A DNA stretch of 64,000 bases, from the NCBI GenBank assembly GCA_013180625.2, contig SNVD02007100.1, positions 208,011 through 272,010 on the forward strand, read 5' to 3'. The notes under the pieces were generated by a model. It ran no database searches. It was not told the origin of the DNA and was given only the letters and a program-made list of their open reading frames with translations. Origin of the DNA: Boswellia sacra (lineage: Eukaryota; Streptophyta; Magnoliopsida; Sapindales; Burseraceae). Position 1 is the stretch's first letter, and every line of letters begins with the position of its first letter. A program made the translations under genes and the position numbers. Positions 32,682 through 43,705 of the stretch are shown here, one piece after another.

Positions 32682-33760
32682 CATAATTGATTATTCTTTT
32701 GACTATACCAAGGTATTGTTCTTTCAAACATGATTGGAAACGGGCACAAAGACCAACACTAAAGTTGATATCAAGTCTGATAGTTGTGAGGTACAAGAGA
32801 GTTCCAATTATGCTTATGTACAAACTTAGATCCACATCATTACCTGCATATTGTCTCTTGATAATTTGAGATTAGTAGCAATAAGAGTTCTCATTGGTTT
32901 AGCTTTGTCCATTTCAAACTTCTTTACTAAGTTTTTAGCATACTTAGTTTGAGAAATAAAAATTCCATCATCAAGTTACTTACCTTGGAGACCTAGAAAG
33001 ATCGTAAGTTCACCTACCATATTCATCTCAAATTCACCCTGTATAAGCTCAATAAACTCATTAGTTTCGTTCTCTTAAGGAGAACCAAACATAATGTCAT
33101 CTACATGAATTTAAGCCATAATGATATCACTAGAAGCATGTCATCTACATAAATTTAAGCCACAATGATATCACTAGAAGCATGTTTTATGAACAAAGTT
33201 TTATCATTACTACCTCTAGTATATGCCTTAGCAAGAAGAAAGGTTGTTAACCTTTTACACCAAGCTTTTAGAGCTTGTTTCAACCTATATAATGCCTTTT
33301 TCAATTTATATAAATGGGTTGGATTTTTTGGATCCACAAAACCCTTTGGTTGCTCAACAAAAGCTTCTTTATTAAGGATGCCATTCAAAAAGGCTGTTTT
33401 AACATCCATTTGATAAAGCTTAAAGTTGAGTAAACGATAGCTAGTGACAATCTAATTGATTCTAGCTTAGCTATAGGTGTAAAAGTCTCATCAAAATCAA
33501 TTCTGTCAATTTGAATGCAGCCCTATGCAACTAGCCTAGCTTTGTTTCTAACCACTTGACCATTTTCATCACTCTCGTTTCTAAAGATCCATTTAGTTCC
33601 TATCACATTAGAGTTTTTAGGTCTATGAACTAATATCTAAACATCATTCCTTTCAAATTGACTAAGCTCTTCTTGCATTGCTTGAATCCAAGCATCTTTA
33701 AGAGCTTCATTGACATTTTTAGGTTCAGTGAGAGACTTATAACAACTTAACTGATTTTTC
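32682..33760 (-). pseudogene. Copia I reverse transcriptase
   Basis: Blocks on the minus strand: 33409-33155 [41 protein letters not shown]. Upstream in broken frames are WIQAMQEELSQF-like and GTKWIFRN-like segments (33750-33540), and downstream SIIGTLLYLTTIRLDINFSV, GLCARFQSCLKE (32835-32690). The YxDD site falls in the damaged stretch around 33110-33180, which contains a small duplication (TCATCTAC[AT]TAAATTTAAGCCA[CT]A). Not functional. Confidence 0.82.
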
Positions 33761-34029
33761 AACTTACTTCTTGTTTTCATACCTCTTTCAGGACTTACAA
33801 TGATAGAGATAATAGGATGTGCCTTTTAAATCAAGGTTGAGGGATTTTTATTGTTGGAATCATCTCTTAAATCCTCTTTGCTTAAATCAACATTGTTAGA
33901 TACCATAGCTCTATCTGTCTTGACTTTGCTGGTTTCTTCAGATGTGACTAGAACTGACTGTTTTGGTAATTTCTAAACTTGTTCCATTGGCAGACTTTGA
34001 AAGACTTTCTATGATCTCTTCTTGTGAAA

Positions 34030-34960
34030 ATTCTACAAAATCAATAAGATCATAAAAAAAATAAAATTAGCAAACTCCATAATGGTTTTAGTTCTCAAAT
34101 TGTATACCGTATAGGCCTTGCTATTTAATGAATAGTCTATAAACACTCTATCATCACTCTTCTGATCAAATTTGCCAAGTTGCTCTCTATTTTTGAGTAT
34201 GTAACACCTGCAACCAAACACATGGAAGTATTTAAGGTTAAGTTTTCTTCCTTTCAGTAGCTCTTAAGGGGTTTGACTTGTTCCAGGCTTTAAAAACACC
34301 CTATTGATGATATAACAAGTAGTGTTTAAAGCCTCTGCCACAGTCTTTTTCTGAGCTTCTTGTTGTTTAGCATTACCCTTGCCATTTCCTATAAAGTTCT
34401 ACTCTTCTTCTCAACCACTTCATTTTGTTTTGGAGTCTTTGGTGTAGATAACTCATAAGCAATGCCATAGAGTTTACAAAAGTCTGCATAGCTCTCATTC
34501 TCAAATTCCATGCCATGGTCACTTCTAATTTTGACTATCCTTCCAATATTTCTATTCTGCGCAGTTTCTAACCTGACACAAAGGTTTCTAAACACTTTAA
34601 AAACATCAAATTTCTCTTTAGCAAAATCAACCCAAGTATATCAAGAATGGTCATCAACACACACAAACATATACCTTTTGCCCGAAATGCTTTGAATTTG
34701 CATTAGACCTATGAGATCCATGTGTAATAATTCAAAGATCTTTTAAGTGGTAAGATATGAATTAGAACCATGTCAACTCTTTATTTGCTTACCTTTTTGA
34801 CATGGACCATAAACTACATTCAGGTTTTTGCTTAAATCTAGGCATATCTCTAACTGCACCAGTCTTAGTTAACTTAACTAAGTCTTTGTAGTTCATGTGT
34901 CCTAGTTTTTGATGCCACAGTTCAATGTTAGTCATCTTAGCATGCAATGCACTTCAGTTT
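34030..34960 (-). pseudogene. int: Copia I integrase
   Basis: 34595-34389 reads IVKIRSDHGMEFENESYADF, YELSTPKTPKQNEVVEKKSR, the second Asp and the Glu region of the copia core. 34221-34033 is the C-terminal part (MFGCRCYILKNREQLGKFD, DRVFIDYSLNSKAYTVYNL). The first Asp region is near 34660-34620 in broken frame. Several stops. The stretch 33761-34030 is a Ser/Thr-rich linker without a motif. Confidence 0.8.
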
Positions 34961-37130
34961 GGTTAGCAATAACAATTATCATTTGACCTACTTCCTTTTA
35001 GAATGCATTTCTTTTTAGAATCAAGCACTTTACATTTATTTTGTGTGAATTCAACGGTATATTTATCACCAAAAATTTGACTAATGCTCAACAAATTATC
35101 TTTCAGACCATCAATAAATAAAATCATCAAATTCAAGTAAGCCATTAACACATAAAGTCCTTTCACCTACCATCTTACTCTTTGCATCGTCTCCAAAGGT
35201 GATTGAGCCATGATTGCAACTTCTAAAATTTTTTAGAAATTCTTTGTTACTTGTTATATGTCTTGAACAACCACTATCAAAGTACCAAGAGTTATTGGTA
35301 GAAGCATTAAGAACAATTAGTACAACATTACATCTAGTAACCTATTTCTTGACCTATTCCTGTTGTGTTTTAGTTGATTGCCTGTACTATTTTTCATTCT
35401 GATTCAACAAATTATTTAATTTGTAACACATAGGCCTAATATGACCTCTTAGCCACAGAAAAAGCAAATAGGAACAAATTTCATAGCCTGATCTGAGTTA
35501 GATTTCACAAAATGAGATGTGATAAGAGTTTTTAGAGCTTTGAGGAGAAATGCTTTTACCTTTCGTACCTATCTTTGAAGATGAATTTGTACCTTTTGGA
35601 CTTGAATTTGACTTGTTGCTTGATGCTCTAACAAAGACTGTTTTTGAAGTTAAGGTTTTAATGTGATCTTCATACCCTAATCCATATTTGCTTGAGCCAA
35701 TTCTCCATTGAGTTAAACTATCATCAAGCTTCTTGGACCCTTTGTTGAGACTTTGAATGGTTGCTTCATGTTCTTTCAAGCATTAAGTTTTCTCAACCAA
35801 TTCTTGATTCAGATTCTCAATGGTAGATTCAAGTTTAGTAACTCTCGCCCCAAGTAGACTTTTGCACAAGTCACAATCTTAATCTCTTGCTCAAACTTTT
35901 CAATTTTCTTTTCTAGCTCTTTATTCTTTGCCATTTCAGTCTCCCATGCATGGTGAAGATCATTGTAGGCTTCTGTAACTCTTCATAGTAGTTTAGATCA
36001 AAGGTATTCTCATTGTCATCTTCGTCAACTGCCTTTGCTTCTATTTGAACTGTGTCATTAGTTTTAGACACAATTGCCTTTCCTTTATCAGATGCTAATA
36101 CTACAAATGCGATAAAACCATTCTGTTGCTCTTTGTCTTCAGAGTTGCAACTAGTGTCACTATCACTCTAGGTTGCTTTGAGTCCCTTGCCCTTCTTTTC
36201 TAAGTTTGCACATTTTGATTTAATATGATCAAAACCAAAACATTTATAGCATTGAACTTGGTTTTTCTTTTTTGGTTCTTTATTGAATTTCTCAAAATCT
36301 GAAGTAGACTTTACTTATTTCTAACTTTTGCCTTGATTCTTCTTTTTGAAATTCTTTTTAGAAACTTGATGCAATTTTTGATCATGTAGGCTAGTTGATC
36401 TTCATCTTGACTTTTCAACCCAGCTTCATCAATTTCTATCTTTAAAGAGGAGGCATTTAATGCAATTGATTTATTCTTCTTCTTTGGCTTGATACTCAGC
36501 TCAAAAGTTTGAAGAGAGCCCAGCAACTTATCAGTCCTTAGCTCATCAAGATTCTTTATATCTAATATTATTGTTACCTTAGCCTAAAATTTTTCTAGCA
36601 AAGATGCAAGGATCTTTCCAACAATTTGAGAATTTTCATACCTTTTCCCAAGAAGGGTTGAGTTACTTATTACATCATATGATCTTGAATAAAATTCAGA
36701 AACAGTTTCATTTTTATGCATTGTCATATTTTCAAACTGAGTAGCAAGCATCATAATCTTAGTTCTTTTGATGGAAGCAATACCTTCATTTTTGTTTTCA
36801 AGCTTTTCCAAAACATCTTTGGTAGTGGTACATGAAGATATGAGACTGAATGAATGTAAGTTGGCAACATTGAAGAGGGCATTGATGGCTTTGGGGCTCT
36901 AATGAGCTTATTCAAGATCTTGCTTATTCCACTCTGCCTCAGGTTTCTCTTTTGTTTCTCCATCACTGTTAACTTAAGTAGGTGGACTTCGACCATAAAC
37001 AACTGATCTCCAGACTCTTTCATCTAGGGACTTCAAGAAAAACTTCATCTTAGCCGTCCAATAGCCATAGTTTTCTTTATCAAGTAGTGGTGGATGATTG
37101 ACCAAACCTCCATTCCTGAGAAATCCATAG
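34961..37130 (-). pseudogene. gag: Copia I gag and protease
   Basis: Gag begins near 37130 (PLLDKENYGYWTAKMKFFL in one frame). It continues KDVLEKLENKNEGIASIKRT, NETVSEFYSRSYDVISNS (36811-36584), ELSIKPKKKNKSIALNAS (36526-36311), a first knuckle around 36250, a coiled-coil-like stretch, then 35779-35498. A second knuckle CFFCG...GH near 35460-35400 follows. The pre-integrase segment NLMILFIDGLKDNLLSISQI is 35166-34963. A protease DSG-like remnant (WYFDSGCSRHM type) lies near 35285-35240 in the plus-strand complement. Heavily shifted. Confidence 0.75.
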
Positions 37131-37167
37131 CTTCAAGGGAAAAAAAACTATGCAAGTACTCTAGTGC

Positions 37168-37182
37168 TTTGCTCTAATACCA
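37168..37182 (-). other. Copia I primer binding site (tRNA-Met)
   Basis: The minus strand reads TGGTATTAGAGCAAA, the initiator-Met site with one C-to-T change, next to the LTR. Confidence 0.85.
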
Positions 37183-37184
37183 AC

Positions 37185-37986
37185 TATAAGTTTAGAAGTT
37201 GTAGATGCAGTTACGTCAAATTCACACGCATGCAGTTAAATAAAACGTAACCAACAAGAAAGTAAAAGATGCACAACAACTTTTATATGGTTTGACTATA
37301 AACCATTTTACATCCACAAGCATCCAAGTTGCAATTCATTAATTCATCCAGGCTTACAAACTACTTGGATTTACAGTAGTAGAGAACCCCTCTCTCAGTC
37401 ACTTACCTTTCTTTGTAATTCCCTCCAAGAACTTTAACTCTAGTGAACTAACTTTTTAATCCTTGTTGCACTTCACGACCCTCTGTTAAGACCCTTTTTA
37501 ACATATTACAATTTCTCTTATTGAATTACTCAAGCCAAATTGACTATTCTGCAATCACTCTTGAAGACTAGACATAAACACAAGCTAATTAAATAACTCT
37601 CGATAATAGCTTGCCAAAGTCAGTTGGACTTCAGTATATCTTCCCTTTATATAGCATGTCCAGCTTCTCATTATTGCATAAGGATTCATCAAATTCTCTC
37701 TAAAACCTACATAGATTGAATTCTAGGAAAGCAATATAACTTTAGAAAATTCAATGTAAAAATAGGATAATAAATGTTTCCCAAAGTTCAGTTAAATAAA
37801 CAACTTTCCTAATTTAAAAATCCGTTGTGGAAATAAAGTCAGTCACGACTTCCCTAACTGAAGACAATTAAACAGGAAATAATCAATATAGTAAATAGTT
37901 TCTAGTTTTCTTGTTTTTCTCCAAAATAGCTAACTCAACATGCCACATAAGTTGACACATGGCAATGATGCAACATGGTCTTAACA
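37185..37986 (-). repeat. Copia I 5' LTR (about 800 bp)
   Basis: Starts on the minus strand TGTTAAGACCATGTTGC at 37986 and ends near 37185 next to the primer site; the inner end (CTTATA) no longer shows a clean CA. The target duplication partner lies outside the window. No gene. Confidence 0.75.
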
Positions 37987-38310
37987 TTTAGAGTTTTATA
38001 AAAAAGGGTATGAAGGTTTTTTTTAACAAATAATTAGGTTTTATTTTTTATGGATATCTAGAGTGAAATGCCTGATATAATGAAGAAAAAAAGAAAAACT
38101 TCTAATCATTTATTGTTTACACAATTTCTATCTTTGATATTTACACTTATATACATTAGGGAATTTAGAAGCTATCCCATCTGCTATAGCTGAGTCTTGC
38201 CTTCTAATACATCCACCACTGACATTGGAAAATTTAGTTTAGCTCTAATTACCAACTATAAAGGATTTAGAATCCAATCTGAAATGCTAATCTATTATGT
38301 TGATAGCTAA
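37987..38310. other. Intergenic sequence, no feature seen
   Basis: AT-rich, with stops in every frame. No domain or element recognised. Confidence 0.5.
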
Positions 38311-38483
38311 AGGTGTGTTTGTTTTCTTTTTTATAAATCCGTTTTATGAAAATGCACATTTATCAATATATTTAAATTAATATCAACCATATATTATTAC
38401 TAAAACTAAAAAAAGATTTAAAACCAGCCATATATTCTTACTAAATTAAAAAAAAAACTCAAAAAACAAAAACAAACACACCC
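38311..38483. mobile_element. Tourist-like MITE (173 bp, PIF/Harbinger type)
   Basis: Ends AGGTGTGTTTGTTTTC and AAAACAAACACACCC are inverted repeats with one mismatch at the first base. Flanked by TAA on both sides (38308-38310, 38484-38486), the 3-bp target of PIF/Harbinger elements. The interior is AT-rich and non-coding. Confidence 0.7.
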
Positions 38484-39034
38484 TAAACTTTCTCAACATT
38501 TACTAAACCAATTTTGATTTCCCAATAGTCGCTCATGTATATATGATTATGCATTATCTCTTTGTTGTAAAGGCAAGATCACTTAAACTCTTAAATACTT
38601 CTTTTAAGCGTAGGGGAAAAATAAGTCACGAATTTTTGTTGAGTATGGAAATATTTGTACAAAAGTAAGATTTGTGTAGAGAAAAGAAAGAAAGAAATTG
38701 GTCTACTTCAAGGCGTGTTACATAAATGTCGCTTTCCTCAAAAAATTATTTGTCTTCACCAATTATGTAATGCACTTAGGTTTGCGAATATACCTCGATG
38801 ATACAACAAAACACTAGTACATTAAGGAATAGCCTTTAGGCTTTAGCGTGATGTTAATTAGAATTCCAGGTTGGATGGTTGACAAGTAATCAATCCCAAA
38901 TTTATTCATGATAATATAAAATCATGACATAATTATCAAGGTAATTAAAATAACTAATGTTGAATCTAATTAACTAATTAGAGATTAATCACTTAAAATA
39001 TATCCCATACATTTTTGTTTCACATGCTATAAAA
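38484..39034. other. Intergenic sequence, no feature seen
   Basis: AT-rich single-copy-looking sequence. A stretch near 38700-38830 is slightly less AT-rich, but no frame gives a recognisable protein. Confidence 0.45.
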
Positions 39035-39794
39035 CAGTGGCGAACCTAGGAATTTATGAGAGAGGGGACACTTTAGATATTTGAATATTTATAATTTACT
39101 TGATAAAACTTAAGGTAGGAGAATCTATTAAAAAATAATAAAATTATATCTAGATAGGAGGACATTAGAATTATAAGTGTTCAAAATTATAATTTACAAA
39201 GAGTATTAATTTTTTTTGAACTTGCTGTCAACAAACAAGTAAAATTTCTTTCAAAATTTCTATTTGTAATTGTTCAAAGAAGATTATTTTGTAATATATC
39301 TTTTTCGGTTGAAAAAGACTACAAACAAATGAAATAAAATAAAAGTCTCTCACACATAATTTTTTAATGATATTTAATTGTATTAAAAATTATAAAAAGA
39401 TTTAGTTATTATCGTTCATCAAGATTTTCAAATTTATGCTCTTCTAGTAGCAATTAATTAATTTTTTAATAATATAAAAGAAAACATAAAGAGAAACATA
39501 TAATTTGTGCCAAACTAAATAAATAAGAATTTAAAAAATCCAGAATTCTATAATTGAATAAAAAAAGTAACAATTAACTATATTAATATATAAACTTATA
39601 TTGTTGTATAGATGAAAGGTTTTTATACATGAAAGAATTAAGAAAATGAAAAGATAATGTAAAATTTGAAATTAATTAAGTTTTTTAAGAAAAGGGTATA
39701 AGAGTCACTATATAAAATAAGAGGACCAAGATGAATTTTTCAAACTTTAGAAGGGGCCCAGGCCCCCCTGGGTCCCTATTTAAGTCTGCTACTA
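39035..39794. mobile_element. Non-autonomous hAT element (760 bp)
   Basis: The left end CAGTGGCGAACCTAGGAATT and the inverted right end (TAGTAGCAGACTT read inward) match at 9 of the first 13 bases, the differences being transitions. The ends are of the CAGTGGCGGA hAT type. A perfect 8-bp duplication CTATAAAA flanks it (39027-39034, 39795-39802). Near the right end the GC-rich GGGCCCAGGCCCCCCTGGG is also typical. AT-rich interior, no transposase. Confidence 0.88.
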
Positions 39795-40267
39795 CTATAA
39801 AATATTTATCATAATTAATTTCATAGAATTAGAAATAAATTATTTAAATGCTATTAAAAACTATGTTGTAAAGATTAATACTTAAAATATATCATATTTT
39901 GTGTTTCACATTAATTTGATCGTAGACGTGTGTGAAAGTTTTCTTTAAATTTTAAGTCTATAAATAGCCTTTTATCTAAATTTAACTGTTTCCTAATTTA
40001 TGAAGCCATTTATTATATTTTATTTATTTTATTATCATTTACATATTCTCTTTTAAAATTTTTCTTCCATATTTTTATTTTAAGTTTTCGACATAATTTA
40101 TAAAATAAATAAACTAACAGCATAATTTTTTAATAGTATTTTAATACTATGAAATAAATTATTAAAAATATACAGGATCATTTTAATGTAGGGAATTTGG
40201 GACCCCTCTGAGGTTTAGTAAAAAATTAGTAACTGTGCCAAGTTCCATAAACTTTTAGACCCCCTAC
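39795..40267. other. Intergenic sequence, no feature seen
   Basis: Very AT-rich. No gene or element ends identified apart from the flanking hAT copies. Confidence 0.45.
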
Positions 40268-40778
40268 TAGGGGTGGGCATTTGTCGGGTCGGGTCGGGTT
40301 TAGACCCGATCACATTTACCCGAATCGGGTTCGGATAAAGAAAAACCTACCCGATATCGGGTAGAAAATGTGTTGGACCCGATACTAGCCGAATTTACTT
40401 GGGTCGGGTCGGGCTTTAGCCCAAAAAAGCAATTTGAATTCCATTTTCTTTATTTTATTTTTTTATAATTAAAATTTTATAAATATTTAGGTATTATTAT
40501 ATCTCTAAAAGTCTAGAACAAGTTATCTTTGAGATTTTTTTATTTTTTTGTAGTTATAATGTAAATTAAAAGTAACAACAAAAATGAAAAAAATAAATTC
40601 ATAAAAATGTACATTTGTCGAGTCGGGTCGACTTTTATGTAAAATGTACGATCAATACCTAATGTTTGTCGGGTTTGCATTTTATACCCGAGATCAGGTT
40701 TTTTTTGTTTAAGTACCCAAACAAACCCGATTCGGGTCGGGTAAACCCGATCGGGTAGGGTAAAAGTGCCCACCCCTA
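40268..40778. mobile_element. Non-autonomous hAT element (511 bp), perfect 8-bp TSD
   Basis: Terminal inverted repeat TAGGGGTGGGCA at both ends, followed inward by tandem GGGTC-rich motifs (GTCGGGTCGGGTCGGGTTTA; near the other end ACCCGATTCGGGTCGGGTAA). Flanked by CCCCCTAC on both sides (40260-40267, 40779-40786). The ORF spanning it has no transposase motif. Repeated GGGTCGGG blocks are probable transposase-binding sites, as in other hAT ends. Confidence 0.92.
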
Positions 40779-41206
40779 CCCCCTACAGTCAGTTTTGGTC
40801 ACTTAAAATCAACTGTAGTTGTCCATTATCCATTAGACCCCTGTTCTTAACACATGAATTTCGGTTTTGAGAGCATGAAAGAAAACAAGAGTCGTCATAC
40901 TCTCCACACCCTTTGACATTCCCAAAAAAAACCCTTAAGAAATATTCTACATTTTCTTATTATTATTTTAATTGCAAATTTCTGTAATTAACCTAAATAA
41001 TTTGATATATTATCGAGAACTCCCCTATTTCCAAATTTTTAGATTTACTTATGCTTTTAATAATGGACTTGATATCTTTAGGGATTTGATTGTTGTTTTC
41101 TACTATTATTTCAAATAATTTCTTTATTAAAATGTTGTAGTTGCCATGGTTATTGTTAAGCTTGATGTTTGTGTCAAAAGGCAAGGCTTCATTCTTCTTC
41201 TTCAAT
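40779..41206. other. Intergenic sequence, no feature seen
   Basis: Mixed sequence; the 110-codon minus-strand frame at 40993-41325 runs into the SINE and has no family resemblance I recognise. Confidence 0.45.
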
Positions 41207-41222
41207 AACCTTTGATTACAGT

Positions 41223-41435
41223 CCCCACAATGGGTTGGTTCAAGTGGCAAGAGCGGCCGAGGAGGGAGTTGGTAAGGCCAACAGAGAAGTCCTGGGTTCG
41301 ACTCTTCATAATGGCCTTTTCCCATGAGGTAAGCGGGAGATCGTGACAGTGGGTTGTGGTCACGCTAGTCTCCCCGGAGGATTAGTTGTGGTGCATGTAA
41401 GCTGACTCGGACACCTCGGTTACAAAAAAAAAAAA
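41223..41435 (+). mobile_element. tRNA-derived SINE (about 213 bp)
   Basis: Near the 5' end TGGTTCAAGTGGCAAGAG resembles a pol III A box and GGGTTCGACTC (41293-41303) is a B box. The 3' end is CTCGGTTAC plus an A run. Flanked by a 16-bp duplication, AACCTTTGATTACAGT (41207-41222) and AACCTTTGACTACAGT (41436-41451), one mismatch. The box layout with an A tail and long TSD is diagnostic for a retroposed SINE. It would be mobilised by a LINE. Confidence 0.9.
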
Positions 41436-41451
41436 AACCTTTGACTACAGT

Positions 41452-42633
41452 GCAATAGAAGAACTTAACTCCAAAATACAACTATTAAAACCTCAAGTCA
41501 TTAACATAGTTTCAAATATTGCGGAGAAAAAAAATAGGATTCGTAGTTTAAATGAGATAACAATCACCTTTGTACAATCCCATTAATCAAGCAATTTTAA
41601 GTAAAACCACACAAGAATTAGGATTGAAAATATATTAATCGAGAGATTAATATTATTTAAATAATTATCATATCTTTATTTATAATTTTATCGATGGATA
41701 TTTTAATAATAATTGTTTTTAATGAAATAATAGATATAAAGAGCTTTATTTTAAGTGCGAATAGCCCCACGCTTGTTTACACTCGCCAAATTGAAAAATT
41801 TCATTGACAACCCACTAGATTGCGATAATACATTGTCACTTTTGCTGTTCCAATAGTACACCGACCCCCCTATTATGATAGTTGTTAGTTCAAAGTTCAC
41901 ATGTCAAGACATATTGAGGGCATTATAGTCATCTGATGAAAAATATTGACGGAAACATCTATCAAAGTTAAATAAATAAAAAAAATCTCTTATCTATTTT
42001 CTCTTCACTCTTGTATTCTTTCGTTTCTCCCTAAACCCAAATCCCAATTCGACTCCAATTCCTTAGAGCCTTTTGATTGTGGTAGTGTTGAGAGTGGTTA
42101 ACTGGACGGGGATGGTTGGTGGTGGTGATTGTGCTAGTATACGATGGTAGGCAATGTGAGTGGTTTCGCATCTTTAAGGAAAAAAATGTCTGGTTTAATT
42201 GTTTAGTTGTTAAAAAGAATGGAATTACTTTTGATGCATGTTTTGGAGCCAGCCAAGCTAAAGGGTTAAAAACCAACCCGAACCAAATCAATCATGCAAT
42301 GGCGGCATGGATATGACTGTCTTCATTGTAACGATGCAATGACGTTATAGATTCAGGGTCTGATTTGACTTTCATCTATAATTAAAAACTAGTTATTTCT
42401 TGATTTAGGTTGTTATGGTATTTAGGAGCTGAAGTACAAATACTACTGATTGAATTATCTGATTCAATGCTATATATCATGGGATTCAATTCACTAGTTT
42501 AATGGTATTTTACTAATTAAATAGCATTTAGAAAACTTTAATACTATAATGCTCTCTTATGAAGCTCGGTGAACCCAAGTTACCCATAGAACCCTTACAA
42601 GGATTGAGGTGTCTCTAAGGTTGAGACATTTAA
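41452..42633. other. Intergenic sequence, no gene seen
   Basis: Short open frames at 42031-42316 on both strands have no recognisable domain and overlap each other. Otherwise AT-rich with no element ends found. Confidence 0.45.
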
Positions 42634-43294
42634 GATGCGTTTGGTATATCGTATAGTATTGTTTGGTGCATCTTATAGTATTGAATAACTATCACTATAT
42701 TAAATAGTATTGTATTGAAATATATTACATGGGACTAAGTAAACTCTATGTTATGCTTAATTTATCATCGCATTAGATAAATATTGAATAATATTGTGTT
42801 TAATAAAAGACTGAATTGAATTAAATTAGTTTTTGTAAACTAAATTAAAATAATTTACAAACAATATCATATAAATTTTAATTAAAAATAAAAATTCATA
42901 AATTGAGACTAACAATTAACTTTAAACAAACTACATATTATTGACATGGTAAAAGTATTGGACTGTACAAAATTGTGAATAAAGATAAATTCAAATGCAA
43001 TTACTAAATTAATTTAAATAATTTAAAATCTTAATTAAATAAATTATTTAATTAATAGATATTCACATTTTTTTATAAATTCTTAAAAAGTAAATTTTAA
43101 TTAATTATCATACACTTAAAATTTATTTTAAGCATTCGGAGTTGCTTGACGCAAAATCACATTCTTTCTTCTCGTATGCAAACTTAACACGAGGTGGGAG
43201 GCAGATTCGCTTTTGGCAAAACAGTGCCAATAGTATACAAAGTTAATACAATGCTGTTCAATGCCATGCTATACTGCTTACCAAACATGCCATC
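42634..43294. mobile_element. Possible MITE (about 660 bp), PIF/Harbinger-like ends
   Basis: The left end GATGCGTTTGGTATATCGTA and the inverted right end GATGGCATGTTTGGTAAGCA share GATG...TTTGGTA and a following GTATAG. No convincing target duplication, so the boundaries are uncertain. Interior AT-rich, without a transposase. Confidence 0.45.
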
Positions 43295-43705
43295 AAGTTC
43301 TAAGGACACGTGAAATTGTCACAAAGCCCAAGCAGCCCTAATTCCGTTATTTATTTTAATATTTATTTTTATTTCGTTCTATTGATCATGTTTACTATTC
43401 GAGAACAATGTTTTGTGTTATTGCGATTAGATACTGCTCATGTACAATTGTTTACCGACACTCTCCATGTGCATGTTTATGAACATTGGAGATGCACTGT
43501 TTATTTAGATAATTGTTGATTAATTAATAATTAGTTGATTATCAAATTACTTATTTATAAAAGCTTTTATCCTAATCAAATTCTTTATCCCCAAGGTATT
43601 TTTTCCTATTATTTATCTCTTCATTTGTTAAATTATCTGTTTGATTTATCTAATGCTAATTTTATTATTATTTATTGGAGATAATTCTTAAAGGGGAAAG
43701 AACTT
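43295..43705. other. Intergenic sequence up to element G
   Basis: No gene or repeat recognised. The last five bases, AACTT (43701-43705), are the presumptive target site of G. Confidence 0.4.

Larger units (their letters stand above)
32682..37986 (-). mobile_element. Copia element I: decayed SIRE-like retrotransposon, 5' part
   Basis: Minus-strand order: LTR (37986 to about 37185), tRNA-Met primer site, gag, protease, integrase, RT. It is cut at 32682 by element C and resumes as RNase H at 10839-10535, then is cut again by B. It is the oldest layer of the left half. Many stops and shifts. Confidence 0.87.

Noticed and set aside
32566..32835. A single 89-codon protein on the minus strand
   Set aside because: It is a chimera: the first part is copia I RT, the rest runs into the LTR of C.
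41223..41303. A functional tRNA gene
   Set aside because: A and B boxes are present but it does not fold into a cloverleaf by eye, and the A tail plus target duplication mark a SINE.
40540..41325. Minus-strand frames of 77 and 110 codons
   Set aside because: One lies in the hAT MITE, the other runs into the SINE; no protein family recognised.
42031..42316. Overlapping frames on both strands
   Set aside because: Low-complexity His/Asn/Thr-rich text, no counterpart elsewhere in the window and no start context.
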